Positions 7,437 through 15,103 of a stretch of DNA of 25,110 nt are shown piece by piece. Under the pieces are notes generated by a model. It did no database searches. It was not told where the DNA came from and was given only the letters and a program-made list of their open reading frames with translations. The stretch comes from Bacteroidales bacterium UBA1219. Lineage in GTDB: Bacteria > Bacteroidota > Bacteroidia > Bacteroidales > P3. How positions within the stretch are numbered: the stretch's first letter is position 1; each line of letters opens with the position of its first letter. The stretch is taken from positions 31,130-56,239 of the forward strand of contig DBXF01000043.1 in the NCBI GenBank assembly GCA_002309295.1, written 5' to 3'. Position numbers and translations under genes: made by a program.

Positions 7437-7463
7437 CCACGGATAGCACGGATTTAACAGATT
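7437..7463. repeat. Interspersed-repeat-like motif with tandem CACGGAT units
   Basis: CCACGGATAGCACGGATTTA and the next bases repeat a near-CACGGAT unit two to three times. I recall similar non-coding sequence near gene ends in many Bacteroidota genomes. It lies 13 nt after the HAD stop. The role is unknown; copy number in this genome cannot be seen from one window. Confidence 0.4.
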
Positions 7464-7516
7464 GATTTTGTGGATTATCATATAAGCTGGATTACATATA
7501 ATTCGCATTATTAGAA

Positions 7517-7550
7517 ATCATCATAATGATATGTCGCCCCTATGGGGCTT
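7517..7550. repeat. REP-like palindromes between convergent genes
   Basis: Two short palindromes lie side by side: ATCAT/ATGAT (7517-7530), then GCCCC-TAT-GGGGC (7536-7548) in the context GTCGCCCCTATGGGGCTTTT. The GC-rich hairpin in an AT-rich gap looks like an interspersed REP-type element. The following T-run could also let it act as a weak plus-strand terminator. Confidence 0.45.
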
Positions 7551-7565
7551 TTTGGTTTTGTACAT

Positions 7566-7597
7566 AAAAAAACAGCCGCATTTCTGCGGCTGTTTTT
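7566..7597. terminator. Bidirectional terminator between convergent operons
   Basis: A perfect 13-bp stem (AAAAACAGCCGCA at 7568-7580 with TGCGGCTGTTTTT at 7585-7597) closes a TTTC tetraloop and has U-rich tails on both strands. It serves the HAD operon on the plus strand and the lipoprotein/coiled-coil operon on the minus strand. Confidence 0.92.
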
Positions 7598-7618
7598 GTT
7601 TTCAGGCTGTGCCTGTAA

Positions 7619-8053
7619 CTATTCTAAATAATGCCAGTGGCGTTTCACCACCTTAAGCGAGAAGGGCAACTGTTTGCCGTCGCGGCTGCGAATCCACGTG
7701 CCGTGCATCACCTCACCGTCCCAGAACTGGGCGTAGAAAGTGCCGGTAATTTTGTCATTCTCGTCAGTCTCCTGAAGGATAGGTTTCTCGCCACCGCCCT
7801 GCTGCTGGTTCTGGTCTTCGGACAGCTCTAAGGTGTTTTTGGGGCCGTTCTTTTTATAGTAGTAGAAACCTCCTATAATAATGGTCCCGTGCCCCCACAC
7901 GCTTATCTCCATAATGATGGGGATATTGTCGATTTTGCCGTCGAGAGTGAGGTCGGTAACGCCTTGCGAGTTGCCTTTGCACGCCGGCAGAAGCATCAAC
8001 GCAGCGAAAATTGGTAGCAGAAACGCTTTCAAGCTATGACGTAACATCTTCAT
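7619..8053 (-). CDS. Hypothetical lipoprotein, beta-rich
   Basis: A 144-residue product with a signal peptide ending LLPAC (lipobox, Cys25). The mature part looks beta-rich, with a repeated outline seen in many small Bacteroidota lipoproteins: GGFYYYKK, a Leu/Glu strand, ITGTFYAQFWDGE, then HGTWIRSRDGKQLPFSLKV. A Gln/Gly-rich linker sits near residues 83-89. I cannot name the family. It starts 18 nt after the coiled-coil protein gene and shares its operon and the terminator at 7566-7597. A second ATG at 8047 is possible and would not alter the mature protein. Confidence 0.75.
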   Translation of the reverse strand: MKMLRHSLKAFLLPIFAALMLLPACKGNSQGVTDLTLDGKIDNIPIIMEISVWGHGTIIIGGFYYYKKNGPKNTLELSEDQNQQQGGGEKPILQETDENDKITGTFYAQFWDGEVMHGTWIRSRDGKQLPFSLKVVKRHWHYLE

Positions 8054-8071
8054 CTTGTTGATATTGAATAA

Positions 8072-8806
8072 TTACTGGGCGAGTCTCTGGTATTTCTCAA
8101 CTTCGGCCTGAGCCTGTTTCATAACCTGTTCGGTTTCGGAAACTTTCTTTTCGTAATCGGAACGTTTGCCGCTATATTTCTGAATGTCGGCTTCGTATCC
8201 TTTTATGTCTTCCTGACATTTTTTGATTTTCTCGTTATAGCCTTCGATGTCGTTCTTTTTGCTGTTTATCTTGTCCTGACTTTTCTGGATGTCTTTTTCA
8301 AGACCTTCCTTGTCGGAAACAGCCGAGTTGTAGGCTTTTTCTGCTTTTTTCAGAGCTTTCTGTGCATCCTCGAGTTTTTCGGCAGCTTCGTATTTTGCGG
8401 AGTAAGTTACGAAACCTTGCAGGAAGTTCCTTACGTTGTTGGTGAGCGAAGTCTGGTCGACGGTGAGGTCGGTGCAGATGGCTGCCACGGTTACGATGGC
8501 GGTTTTGTTGTCTTTCTTGCCCTGGCCTTCAACTTTGGTGTAGAAATTGATGGGTTTTGCCACGATGTCGGAGAAAACCTGATCCAGACAAGCCACATAG
8601 CCGTCGGCGTTTTTGGTTTTCAGTTTGGCCTCTTTCAGACGAGCTTTCATAGCGTCCTTCACAAGGTCGCCATCCTGCTCAAGGGTTACTGTGTAGGCGG
8701 GTGCGGTGAAATCACCAATCTTGATGGTGGTTTCCTGTACGCTTTGTGCTTTGGCTCCAACCATCAGCATAATGGCTGCTGCGAGCGATAAAATTCTTTT
8801 TGTCAT
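8072..8806 (-). CDS. Secreted or periplasmic protein with C-terminal coiled coil
   Basis: A 244-residue product. Residues 1-20 are a signal peptide cut at GAKA-Q. Residues about 21-132 form a compact domain (starting VQETTIKIGDFTAPAYTV) with no family I can name. From about 137 to the end the chain is a long, highly charged coiled coil rich in Lys, Glu, Asp and Gln. There is no lipobox or T9SS tail, so it is probably periplasmic. It is the first gene of a two-gene operon with a lipoprotein. The -7-like site at 8853-8860 lies upstream, inside the 3' end of the thioesterase gene. Confidence 0.78.
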   Translation of the reverse strand: MTKRILSLAAAIMLMVGAKAQSVQETTIKIGDFTAPAYTVTLEQDGDLVKDAMKARLKEAKLKTKNADGYVACLDQVFSDIVAKPINFYTKVEGQGKKDNKTAIVTVAAICTDLTVDQTSLTNNVRNFLQGFVTYSAKYEAAEKLEDAQKALKKAEKAYNSAVSDKEGLEKDIQKSQDKINSKKNDIEGYNEKIKKCQEDIKGYEADIQKYSGKRSDYEKKVSETEQVMKQAQAEVEKYQRLAQ

Positions 8807-8843
8807 AATTTCTGATGTTTATTGTTATACTTTATTTTATATT

Positions 8844-9305
8844 TCAATTTTGCAAAGTTACGACATTTTTTTCAAACGTGGAAAAGTTTTTTCGGTTTTC
8901 GTAGTCGAGTATAGTTTTCTTCATCTCTTCGGGGATGAATTCGGAAGTCTTTGTTTTGCGGTTGTAGCCCGACATAACGGTTTTGCAGACGGCTTTCACC
9001 TGTCCGTCGCTTACAATATGCTGCAGCACGTTGAGGCTTTTCTGCCCTATCTTCTCTACTTTTGTCCGCACTTCGGTGGAGGAGTCAAGGAAAATCTGTC
9101 CGCGGAAATCCGCTTCGTAATGCACTATCACTATCGTAACCTCCTCTTTTTCAACGTTGATGCCAAGATGTTCGAAATATTTCATCTTGCCGTAGTCGAA
9201 AAACTCCATAATGACGGCGTTGTTTACGTGCCCCATCATGTCGATGTCGTTGAAACGTATCTGCAACGGCAGTATGTGCTTGAAAATCTGATTGTCGGGT
9301 TCCAT
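8844..9305 (-). CDS. Hotdog-fold acyl-CoA thioesterase (4HBT family)
   Basis: A 153-residue product. The motif RFNDIDMMGHVNNAVIMEFF (about residues 17-36) is the 4-hydroxybenzoyl-CoA thioesterase signature, with Asp22 as the likely catalytic residue and His26-Val-Asn-Asn following. The later pattern VHYEADFRGQI also fits. The enzyme should cleave an acyl-CoA in the cytoplasm; the acyl chain is not predictable. I chose the ATG at 9305: the reading frame stays open far upstream, but that part only overlaps nqrF out of frame. The gene begins 14 nt after the nqrF stop and is probably co-transcribed with it. Confidence 0.87.
   Translation of the reverse strand: MEPDNQIFKHILPLQIRFNDIDMMGHVNNAVIMEFFDYGKMKYFEHLGINVEKEEVTIVIVHYEADFRGQIFLDSSTEVRTKVEKIGQKSLNVLQHIVSDGQVKAVCKTVMSGYNRKTKTSEFIPEEMKKTILDYENRKNFSTFEKNVVTLQN
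8853..8884 (-). promoter_or_regulatory. Candidate promoter of the coiled-coil/lipoprotein operon
   Basis: The minus strand has TAACTTTGCA (-7 box at 8860-8853) and, 20 nt upstream, TTTC in place of TTTG. The site sits inside the last codons of the thioesterase gene, giving a leader of about 40 nt before the ATG at 8806. Confidence 0.55.
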
Positions 9306-9319
9306 AATATATCGTTTTT

Positions 9320-10558
9320 TCAGCTTCCGAAATCGTCGAAGAAAATGTTGTCTTTCGGCACTCCAAGGCTGTCGAGCATATTGGTGGCGGCGGCTGTCAT
9401 GGGGCCGGGGCCGCAGAGGTAGTACTCTATCTCTTCGGGTTCGGGATGGTTTTTGAGGTAGTTGTCGAAAATCACCTGGTGGATAAAGCCCGTGTATCCG
9501 TCCCAGTTGTCGGTGGGCAGCGGCTCGGAGAGGGCTATGTTGAACTGGAAGTTGGGGTTTTCGGCGGCTATCTGCTCGAACTCGTCGGTGTAGAAAAGCT
9601 CTTTCAGTGAGCGTCCGCCGTACCAGAACGACACTTTGCGCTGTGTGCGCAAAGTCTTGAACAGGTGGAAGATATGCGAACGCATGGGGGCCATTCCGGC
9701 TCCACCGCCGATAAACATCATCTCCTTGTCGGTATCCTTGATATGGAATTCGCCGTAAGGGCCGGAGAGCCGCACCTTGTCGCCGGGCTTGAGCGACCAT
9801 ATGTACGACGAGCTTACGCCGGGGTTCACCTTGGCGAAACCTCCGCGCTTGCGGTCGAAAGGCGGGGTGGCGATACGCACGTTGAGGGTAACGATATTGC
9901 CCTCGGCGGGATGGTTGGCCATGGAGTAGGCACGTGTGCAGGGCTCTGGGTTTTTCATCACAAGATCCCACATGTGGAAACGGTCCCAGTCGGAGCGGTA
10001 CTGCTCGTCCACCACCATATCGCTGTAACGCACGGTGGTCTTGGGGATGTCGATCTGTATGTAGTCGCCCGACTGGAAGGTGAGGTTCTCACCTTCGGGC
10101 AGACGCACGGTGAACTCGCGGATAAAGGTGGAGACGTTGTGGCTCGACACCACCTCGCACTCCCATTTCTTGATGCTTAGTATCGATGCCGGCACTTCGA
10201 TGGCGATGTCCTCCTTCACTTTCACCTGACAGCCGAGGCGCCAGTGGTCCTGCTGCTGCCGACGGGTGAAGAAGCCTTTTTCGGTAGGCAGTATGTCGCC
10301 GCCGCCCGAAAGCACACGGCATTTGCACTGTCCGCACGAGCCCTTGCCCCCACAGGCCGAAGGCAGATAGACCTCCTGTTCGGCGAGGGTGGAGATAAGG
10401 CTGTTGCCGGTGGGCACGGTGAGTTTCTTGTCGCCATTGATGGTGAGGGTGACGTCGCCGGAGGGCATGAGCTTGGCACGCAGCACCAGAAGTGCCACCA
10501 CCAGCAGCAGAATCACCGCCAGAAAGACCACCAAGGATATTACAACAGTGCGTATCAT
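9320..10558 (-). CDS. nqrF: NqrF, NADH-oxidising subunit of Na+-translocating NADH:quinone oxidoreductase
   Basis: A 412-residue product of normal length. An N-terminal membrane anchor (about 4-27) is followed by a ferredoxin domain with [2Fe-2S] ligands Cys69, Cys75, Cys78 and Cys110 (ACGGKGSCGQCK...LGC). The FAD-binding motif RAYSMAN is at 209-215. The NAD(P)H-binding motifs are GGGAGMAP at 284-291 and CGPGPM at 382-387. It ends FFDDFGS. NqrF takes electrons from NADH through FAD to the 2Fe-2S centre on the cytoplasmic side of the inner membrane. It is normally the last gene of nqrABCDEF, yet here the upstream neighbour is an unrelated lipoprotein gene and the gene has its own promoter-like site. 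A hotdog thioesterase follows. Confidence 0.95.
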   Translation of the reverse strand: MIRTVVISLVVFLAVILLLVVALLVLRAKLMPSGDVTLTINGDKKLTVPTGNSLISTLAEQEVYLPSACGGKGSCGQCKCRVLSGGGDILPTEKGFFTRRQQQDHWRLGCQVKVKEDIAIEVPASILSIKKWECEVVSSHNVSTFIREFTVRLPEGENLTFQSGDYIQIDIPKTTVRYSDMVVDEQYRSDWDRFHMWDLVMKNPEPCTRAYSMANHPAEGNIVTLNVRIATPPFDRKRGGFAKVNPGVSSSYIWSLKPGDKVRLSGPYGEFHIKDTDKEMMFIGGGAGMAPMRSHIFHLFKTLRTQRKVSFWYGGRSLKELFYTDEFEQIAAENPNFQFNIALSEPLPTDNWDGYTGFIHQVIFDNYLKNHPEPEEIEYYLCGPGPMTAAATNMLDSLGVPKDNIFFDDFGS

Positions 10559-10605
10559 ATTATTTTACCGAGTGTTATGTCTATTGTCGTTTTTCTATTT
10601 GTCTT

Positions 10606-10638
10606 GCAAAGATACTATTTTTCGGCATTTCATCCAAA
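10606..10638 (-). promoter_or_regulatory. Bacteroides-type promoter of nqrF
   Basis: On the minus strand: TTTG at 10638-10635, a 21-nt spacer, then TATCTTTGCA with its -7 box at 10613-10606. Both elements match the consensus. The leader before the ATG at 10558 would be about 40 nt. Confidence 0.72.
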
Positions 10639-10696
10639 AGTTTTGTATCTGTATCCTAAACAAGCGCAGTCCAAAAAATTATCTTTCCGAAAGCAA

Positions 10697-11404
10697 TTAT
10701 TTTGTTATTGGCGTAAAGCTTACTTTTACAATGGTGTCAAGGATTTTGGAGTTTTCGGAGGTGGCGAATCCGTAGTTGATTTTCACGAATCCTTTTTTGC
10801 CTCCTTTTTCCACGACTTCCTTGCCAGAACAGCGGAACCAATCGGTGGTTTCGAGCCTGTTGCTTTTTACAAGATAGCACCAGCGGCCTTTTTGCAGGGT
10901 GAACACGCTGTATGTGCGCCATTGCGACGAAACGCCGGTGGCCAGATATCCCCATTCGTCGGTGCCGTTGCCGTCCAAATCGCCTTCGTACACCAGTTTC
11001 GGGGCACGATGGGGCGTGCCTTTAAGTTTCACCTCGGGCATTGTCTTTCTCGACGACACAGCGTAGTATTCCACCGTCTTGGTGGTGTCGCCCGACTTCA
11101 CTTTACGCGTCTCGATATGAAGTGTGTCGATATTGCGACCGTTGAACCTTCCGAAAATGGTATCCCTTTCGTCGTGTCCCGCCACGGAGTTCATACATTG
11201 TGGATTGTAGTCCAGAAAAGACATTCCCAGTGTGTCGAGACTCATATCCTCAGGCACTTTGCTGCCTTCTATGTAATAGATATCGCTGTGTTCGGGTTGC
11301 TGAACCGACGGCTGTTTGTCGCAGGCTACCAACGAAATGGCAAAAAGTGCAAGAATAGCACAAATGGCTGTTCCCTTCCTCGTTTTTTTACCCTCGATAT
11401 TCAT
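10697..11404 (-). CDS. Lipoprotein with a Ca-binding-like DxDGNGxDE motif
   Basis: A 235-residue product. It has a basic n-region, a hydrophobic core and lipobox ISLVAC with Cys28. Residues 141-154 (GDLDGNGTDEWGYL) look like the Asp-rich loop of FG-GAP/VCBS-type or EF-hand-like calcium sites; the context KLVYEGDLDGNGTDE is typical of a single such repeat. The rest is mixed, with beta strands. The open frame reaches a TTG at 11467, but the ATG at 11404 gives a proper signal peptide. It is the last gene of the three-gene operon, 63 nt after the large helical protein. Function unknown. Confidence 0.75.
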   Translation of the reverse strand: MNIEGKKTRKGTAICAILALFAISLVACDKQPSVQQPEHSDIYYIEGSKVPEDMSLDTLGMSFLDYNPQCMNSVAGHDERDTIFGRFNGRNIDTLHIETRKVKSGDTTKTVEYYAVSSRKTMPEVKLKGTPHRAPKLVYEGDLDGNGTDEWGYLATGVSSQWRTYSVFTLQKGRWCYLVKSNRLETTDWFRCSGKEVVEKGGKKGFVKINYGFATSENSKILDTIVKVSFTPITK

Positions 11405-11467
11405 ATTATAATGAAACATTTTTGTCGTTTTTATAGAATGTTGTCTTGTCGTTGTTTTCAAATGCAA

Positions 11468-13747
11468 TTATCTGTAATCCTGTTCGGTATCGCAGAAAGT
11501 AGTATATACGTAATCTTCAGAGATACTTCTTTTGTTGTGCGTGCTCCACAGTTTGAACAAGGCTTTGGTGCATAGGGCATAATACACTTCGCGTTTCTTT
11601 TCTACGATTTTCCATTGTTCCCAGTCGTACTTATAGATATTGAAAATATAATCGGCTTCGGGCCTGAGCAACACATATTCCAGAAGGAAAGCCTTGTCGA
11701 TAACAGAACGGTCGGTGGATGTGGAGATGATATTTTCGGCCAGCTGGCGAGCTGTAGTGTGTGTCTGTTTCATTCCGGCATAGTAGTAAAGGTCTGAAAT
11801 ATCATTTACAACACCGTAGGAGTACATCGTAAGCGGCCAGCCTTGGAACTGTGTCATCTGGTACATGGCCACGGCGTAGGCATAGCGTGCGTTGTCGCGG
11901 GTAGTGGCGTCGGAAGCTTTGGTATAATCCTGCAACTGTTTCATTATCCGACAGAAATTAAGTTTTGTGGGTTCTTCGGTGTAGAGTTCGGCGGGCAAAA
12001 TGGGCAGGTCGTAGCGTCCCTGCTTGTTGTTGGTAATCCACTCCTCGCGGAACGGGTTGTGCTGCGACAGGTATCCTGCAATGTTCTGCGTCATAAGGAA
12101 TTTTTCAGGCACTTTGCTTAGATATGCAATAGCCGAATCCCATTGCGCAAGGCGTAGGTATTTGGTGCCAAGCAGTTCGTTGCAGAAATCGACATCCTTG
12201 TAGCCATTGGAAAGAAGGAACTTGTCCATATCGCTCTTTCCTTTAGTGTTGATAAAGGCGATGTACTTCTTCAGTGTCTCGGGGCGTGCGGTGTCGGCAT
12301 AGACGAAAAAGCGAGAGCCGTAGTCGGTGCGGTTGTCCTCGTGATAGTAATACTGTCCGCTAGAGATGTCCATTACGGCTCCCCAAGCAATGGGGTCGGC
12401 ATCTTTGGGAAGGGGTTTGATTTCTACAGTATGCTTGTTTCCAAGAGCTTCGGAATACATATTAAGATAGGCCAGACAACGCTCCGGCTGACCGAGTTTC
12501 TCGAAATGCGACACAATTTCGATAAGTACTGTCCTGCGGAACACTTTCATGTGATACTGCGGCAAACCCTCGATATTTTCGTAGCACATCCAGCTTTCGC
12601 CACAATACGAACCGTATTTCTCGCTTGCCACCTTTTCAGCAAGCCACTTGAGGTCGGGCAGAAGGGCTTTTTCGTAGGCAGCACCGGTGGTGTTATCGGC
12701 GGCAAGTAACACGGTGCGCATCAGGCGGACATTCTCTTTCACAGCATCGCTGCCTTTCATCTTGGAGGCTTCTTTTATCAATTTGAGGGCTATACTCTTG
12801 TTGCCGCTTATATATTCCATAGCGGCCTGCGCCGATTTCCAAAGGGCAGGATTGTTGGTTTTGCCATCGGCAAGAACCTCGTTGGCAAGGGCGTCGAACT
12901 CGCTCTTTTTCTTCATAGTCATCACCTGATCAGCCATTCCTCTGTCTCTGGCCATACATTTGTCAAAATGAGCATTGACAATCTGCTGCACGATAAATTC
13001 CAGACTCGGGCAGTTGGGCTGGTCGTTGTAAACCTGTCGCAACACTTCAATGTCGTAGTGTAGCCATTTCTCAAAATAGCCTATTTCGGCGAAAGCCACT
13101 GCCGACTCTGCCTTGCGGCCGGTGTACAACAGCGAGCCTGCGTAGTAGCTCTTGCACTGGGTGCTGAGGGCGCTCTCGGGTATCGAGGCACCGTATTTGT
13201 CCCAGACTTCGATACAAAGTTTATGGTTGCCGGTGCGGAAAGCCCTGCGCATCAGCTGAAGGGCAAAACGGCTGCGGAGATCTTTGTCAGAGCACTGTGC
13301 TATAGTATTTATATTCAACTTGTTGGACGCGAACGAACTCGGTGCGTTGGCCATATCCTCGCTGGTGGGATAGTACCAGGCCGACGAGTACCAATCGTTT
13401 TCGGGGCCGTTCACTATGTTCCAATATTTCAACGCAAGGGTGTCGTTGTTATTGATAAGATAATCGAAAAAACGAAACTTCGACGACGGCTGCTGGCCAG
13501 AATAAATGGCCTCCTCCACTTCCTTGGCGGAGACTTTCTTATTCACATATTTATGCCAAAAGTCGATGTTCTCGGCACGGAAATCCTTGTCGGTGCGGGC
13601 TTTCCACTCTGTATACTTATCCTCGGGATAACCCAGATAAAAGATATAATGCTCGCTAGGCTCCATGCGTACATAACCGGCGCACGCCATAACGCGACAC
13701 GTTGAAAACAGCAGTATAATACTAACGGTAAAAATCGGCAATCTCAT
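11468..13747 (-). CDS. Large exported helical-repeat protein of unknown function
   Basis: A 759-residue product. The N-terminus is a signal peptide ending VMAC at Cys22, so it is either a lipoprotein or is cut just before CAGYVRMEPSEHYIFYL. The rest is almost all helical, rich in Tyr, Lys, Leu and Ala, with TPR/Sel1-like spacing in places (for example around residues 170-260 and 530-600) but no clean TPR consensus. Large exported proteins starting with CG or CA plus an aromatic-rich segment recur in Bacteroidota without a function. I took the ATG at 13747 rather than the TTG at 13780 because it starts a good signal peptide. It overlaps the upstream gene by 26 nt, implying coupled translation. 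Confidence 0.78.
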   Translation of the reverse strand: MRLPIFTVSIILLFSTCRVMACAGYVRMEPSEHYIFYLGYPEDKYTEWKARTDKDFRAENIDFWHKYVNKKVSAKEVEEAIYSGQQPSSKFRFFDYLINNNDTLALKYWNIVNGPENDWYSSAWYYPTSEDMANAPSSFASNKLNINTIAQCSDKDLRSRFALQLMRRAFRTGNHKLCIEVWDKYGASIPESALSTQCKSYYAGSLLYTGRKAESAVAFAEIGYFEKWLHYDIEVLRQVYNDQPNCPSLEFIVQQIVNAHFDKCMARDRGMADQVMTMKKKSEFDALANEVLADGKTNNPALWKSAQAAMEYISGNKSIALKLIKEASKMKGSDAVKENVRLMRTVLLAADNTTGAAYEKALLPDLKWLAEKVASEKYGSYCGESWMCYENIEGLPQYHMKVFRRTVLIEIVSHFEKLGQPERCLAYLNMYSEALGNKHTVEIKPLPKDADPIAWGAVMDISSGQYYYHEDNRTDYGSRFFVYADTARPETLKKYIAFINTKGKSDMDKFLLSNGYKDVDFCNELLGTKYLRLAQWDSAIAYLSKVPEKFLMTQNIAGYLSQHNPFREEWITNNKQGRYDLPILPAELYTEEPTKLNFCRIMKQLQDYTKASDATTRDNARYAYAVAMYQMTQFQGWPLTMYSYGVVNDISDLYYYAGMKQTHTTARQLAENIISTSTDRSVIDKAFLLEYVLLRPEADYIFNIYKYDWEQWKIVEKKREVYYALCTKALFKLWSTHNKRSISEDYVYTTFCDTEQDYR

Positions 13748-14738
13748 CTTTTGAATATTTTTTAATTTGTTGCGAATCAAGGTGATATAAAATTATATTA
13801 GAGTCATAGCCACGATGTTTACGCAGCAACGACTTAACTTTTGCAATGGTGGCGGCCGACACACTCTCGTACCTTATATATATATCCGGCTCACCGTCGT
13901 GTTTGTAAAGATAGGTGTTGTTGCCCACGGCGACAAACGCGGCAGTGTCGGAAAAATCGTACTCACAGTTGCTCAGCCTCAGGAATTTCTTGTTGTGGTC
14001 GAACTCCACATTCCACGAATAAAGCGGCAGGGCAAATGACAACGGCAGACTGTAGTTTTTCAGATACTTGCAATAGAGTTCCACATCAGAGACATCGAGA
14101 ATGGAGTTTTTCGTTGCAAAATCCTTGAAATTGCCTGTGTTATAGCACATCAGCACCCCCTCGTCGACGGGTGGAACGGGTTGCTGCAACTGGTGCAGAC
14201 GTATGGTCGAAGATATGCGTATGCCTTCGAAATAGCTTTCGAGAGAGGGACGTATCTCTTTCAAAAAATCGAAATAGCTGTCGCGGGTGGAAGGAGTCCA
14301 GTCGCAGTCGAACTGCACCTCGGCAGGCGAAATGTGGTTTAAGTCGCAGATGGCGTAGATTCGACGGGCTAGGTTTTTGCCAAAATCACGGTGATGTACA
14401 ATGGCCTTTGGGGTAATGAAAACGGTAGGCACTATCTCCACGCCTCGGGGCAGTGTGTCGGCAAAATCGATGGTGGCCACGGGGAGACACTTGTCCAAAG
14501 ATAAGGTGTCAGGATTTGCGTCTACGTCGAAAAAACGCAAATACATTTTGTTTACGCCATTCTCGACAAGGAATTCTCGCTCTGCGGAATCGGTTTTATA
14601 GGTGGTCTGCCAAAAATAAACACCGCGAAAAGGCTGCACAGAGGCGTCGGGACTGCCATTGCCACAACGAGTGAAAGCAATGACGCCAAACAGCATAAGC
14701 AACGCTGCAACAGTTTTTTTCAGCGATATTCCTGTCAT
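13722..14738 (-). CDS. Exported TIM-barrel-like protein (glycosidase-like fold), possible lipoprotein
   Basis: A 338-residue product from the ATG at 14738. It has a signal peptide with a Cys at 25 (AFTRC), a poor lipobox because of Arg before Cys. The mature chain starts VQPFRGVYFWQTTYKTDSAE and shows alternating strand-helix units with strand ends such as KMYLRFFDVD, VEIVPTVFI, AEVQFDCDW, GVLMCYNTG and SFALPLYSW, which suggests a beta/alpha barrel. The acidic strand ends (FDCDW, FFDVD) are where a glycosidase would hold catalytic residues, but I cannot assign a family. Upstream ATG/TTG codons up to 14807 would put a second basic segment before the signal, so I reject them. First gene of a three-gene operon with a good promoter. 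Confidence 0.72.
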   Translation of the reverse strand: MTGISLKKTVAALLMLFGVIAFTRCGNGSPDASVQPFRGVYFWQTTYKTDSAEREFLVENGVNKMYLRFFDVDANPDTLSLDKCLPVATIDFADTLPRGVEIVPTVFITPKAIVHHRDFGKNLARRIYAICDLNHISPAEVQFDCDWTPSTRDSYFDFLKEIRPSLESYFEGIRISSTIRLHQLQQPVPPVDEGVLMCYNTGNFKDFATKNSILDVSDVELYCKYLKNYSLPLSFALPLYSWNVEFDHNKKFLRLSNCEYDFSDTAAFVAVGNNTYLYKHDGEPDIYIRYESVSAATIAKVKSLLRKHRGYDSNIILYHLDSQQIKKYSKDEIADFYR

Positions 14739-14761
14739 TTTATGCCTAAGATAAATCTTTG

Positions 14762-14793
14762 CAAATTTACGCAAAAAAAACGACTTTGGCAAA
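14762..14793 (-). promoter_or_regulatory. Bacteroides-type promoter of the TIM-barrel/helical/lipoprotein operon
   Basis: On the minus strand: TTTG at 14793-14790, a 20-nt spacer, then TAAATTTGCA with its -7 box at 14769-14762. Both elements match. The leader before the ATG at 14738 is short, under 20 nt. This supports the choice of 14738 over upstream starts. Confidence 0.75.
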
Positions 14794-14831
14794 ACGAAAA
14801 AAAACACCGCCCCACTTTTTTTCCGTGGAGG

Positions 14832-15089
14832 TCAGAAAGTGTCTATCCAAGTCCTAATCTGCTCGGCCTTTGCGGTGAGGTCTGCGATGCGTCCTTCGAT
14901 GAAATCCTCGCTGTATTTGGCATCGCAAAAGCCGTTGCCGCGAGCTACGTATTCGGGACTGTCCAAATCGCTCTCCACCTCCTGATAGCTGTTTATAAGC
15001 TGCTGAATTTCGGCAAGTTTGCTTTTCAGCATATCCAAATCGGCCTCGAAAGGCAATGTTTCGCTGTCGAATTTGAAAGTTTTTTTCAT
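14832..15089 (-). CDS. Small cytoplasmic coiled-coil protein
   Basis: An 85-residue product that starts MKKTFKFDSETLPFEADLD, has no signal peptide, and is mostly helical with a heptad-like pattern in LDMLKSKLAEIQQLINSYQ and IADLTAKAEQIRTWI. The small size and helices recall XseB, but the sequence does not match it. It begins 14 nt after the stop of the PorE-like gene, so it is probably the last gene of that operon. Function unknown; a cytoplasmic product after an outer-membrane protein gene is notable. Confidence 0.7.
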   Translation of the reverse strand: MKKTFKFDSETLPFEADLDMLKSKLAEIQQLINSYQEVESDLDSPEYVARGNGFCDAKYSEDFIEGRIADLTAKAEQIRTWIDTF

Positions 15090-15103
15090 AGCGGAAACGG
15101 GAT

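Noticed and set aside
8844..9971. Single 375-residue minus-strand frame
   Set aside because: The first 222 residues are an Arg/Pro-rich out-of-frame reading of nqrF. Only the part from the ATG at 9305 is a gene (thioesterase).
10244..11575. 443-residue plus-strand frame
   Set aside because: It runs antisense across the nqrF start, the intergenic promoter and the lipoprotein gene, and reads as low-quality shadow sequence.
14832..15089. XseB (exonuclease VII small subunit)
   Set aside because: Size and helices fit, but the sequence lacks the XseB pattern and no xseA is adjacent.
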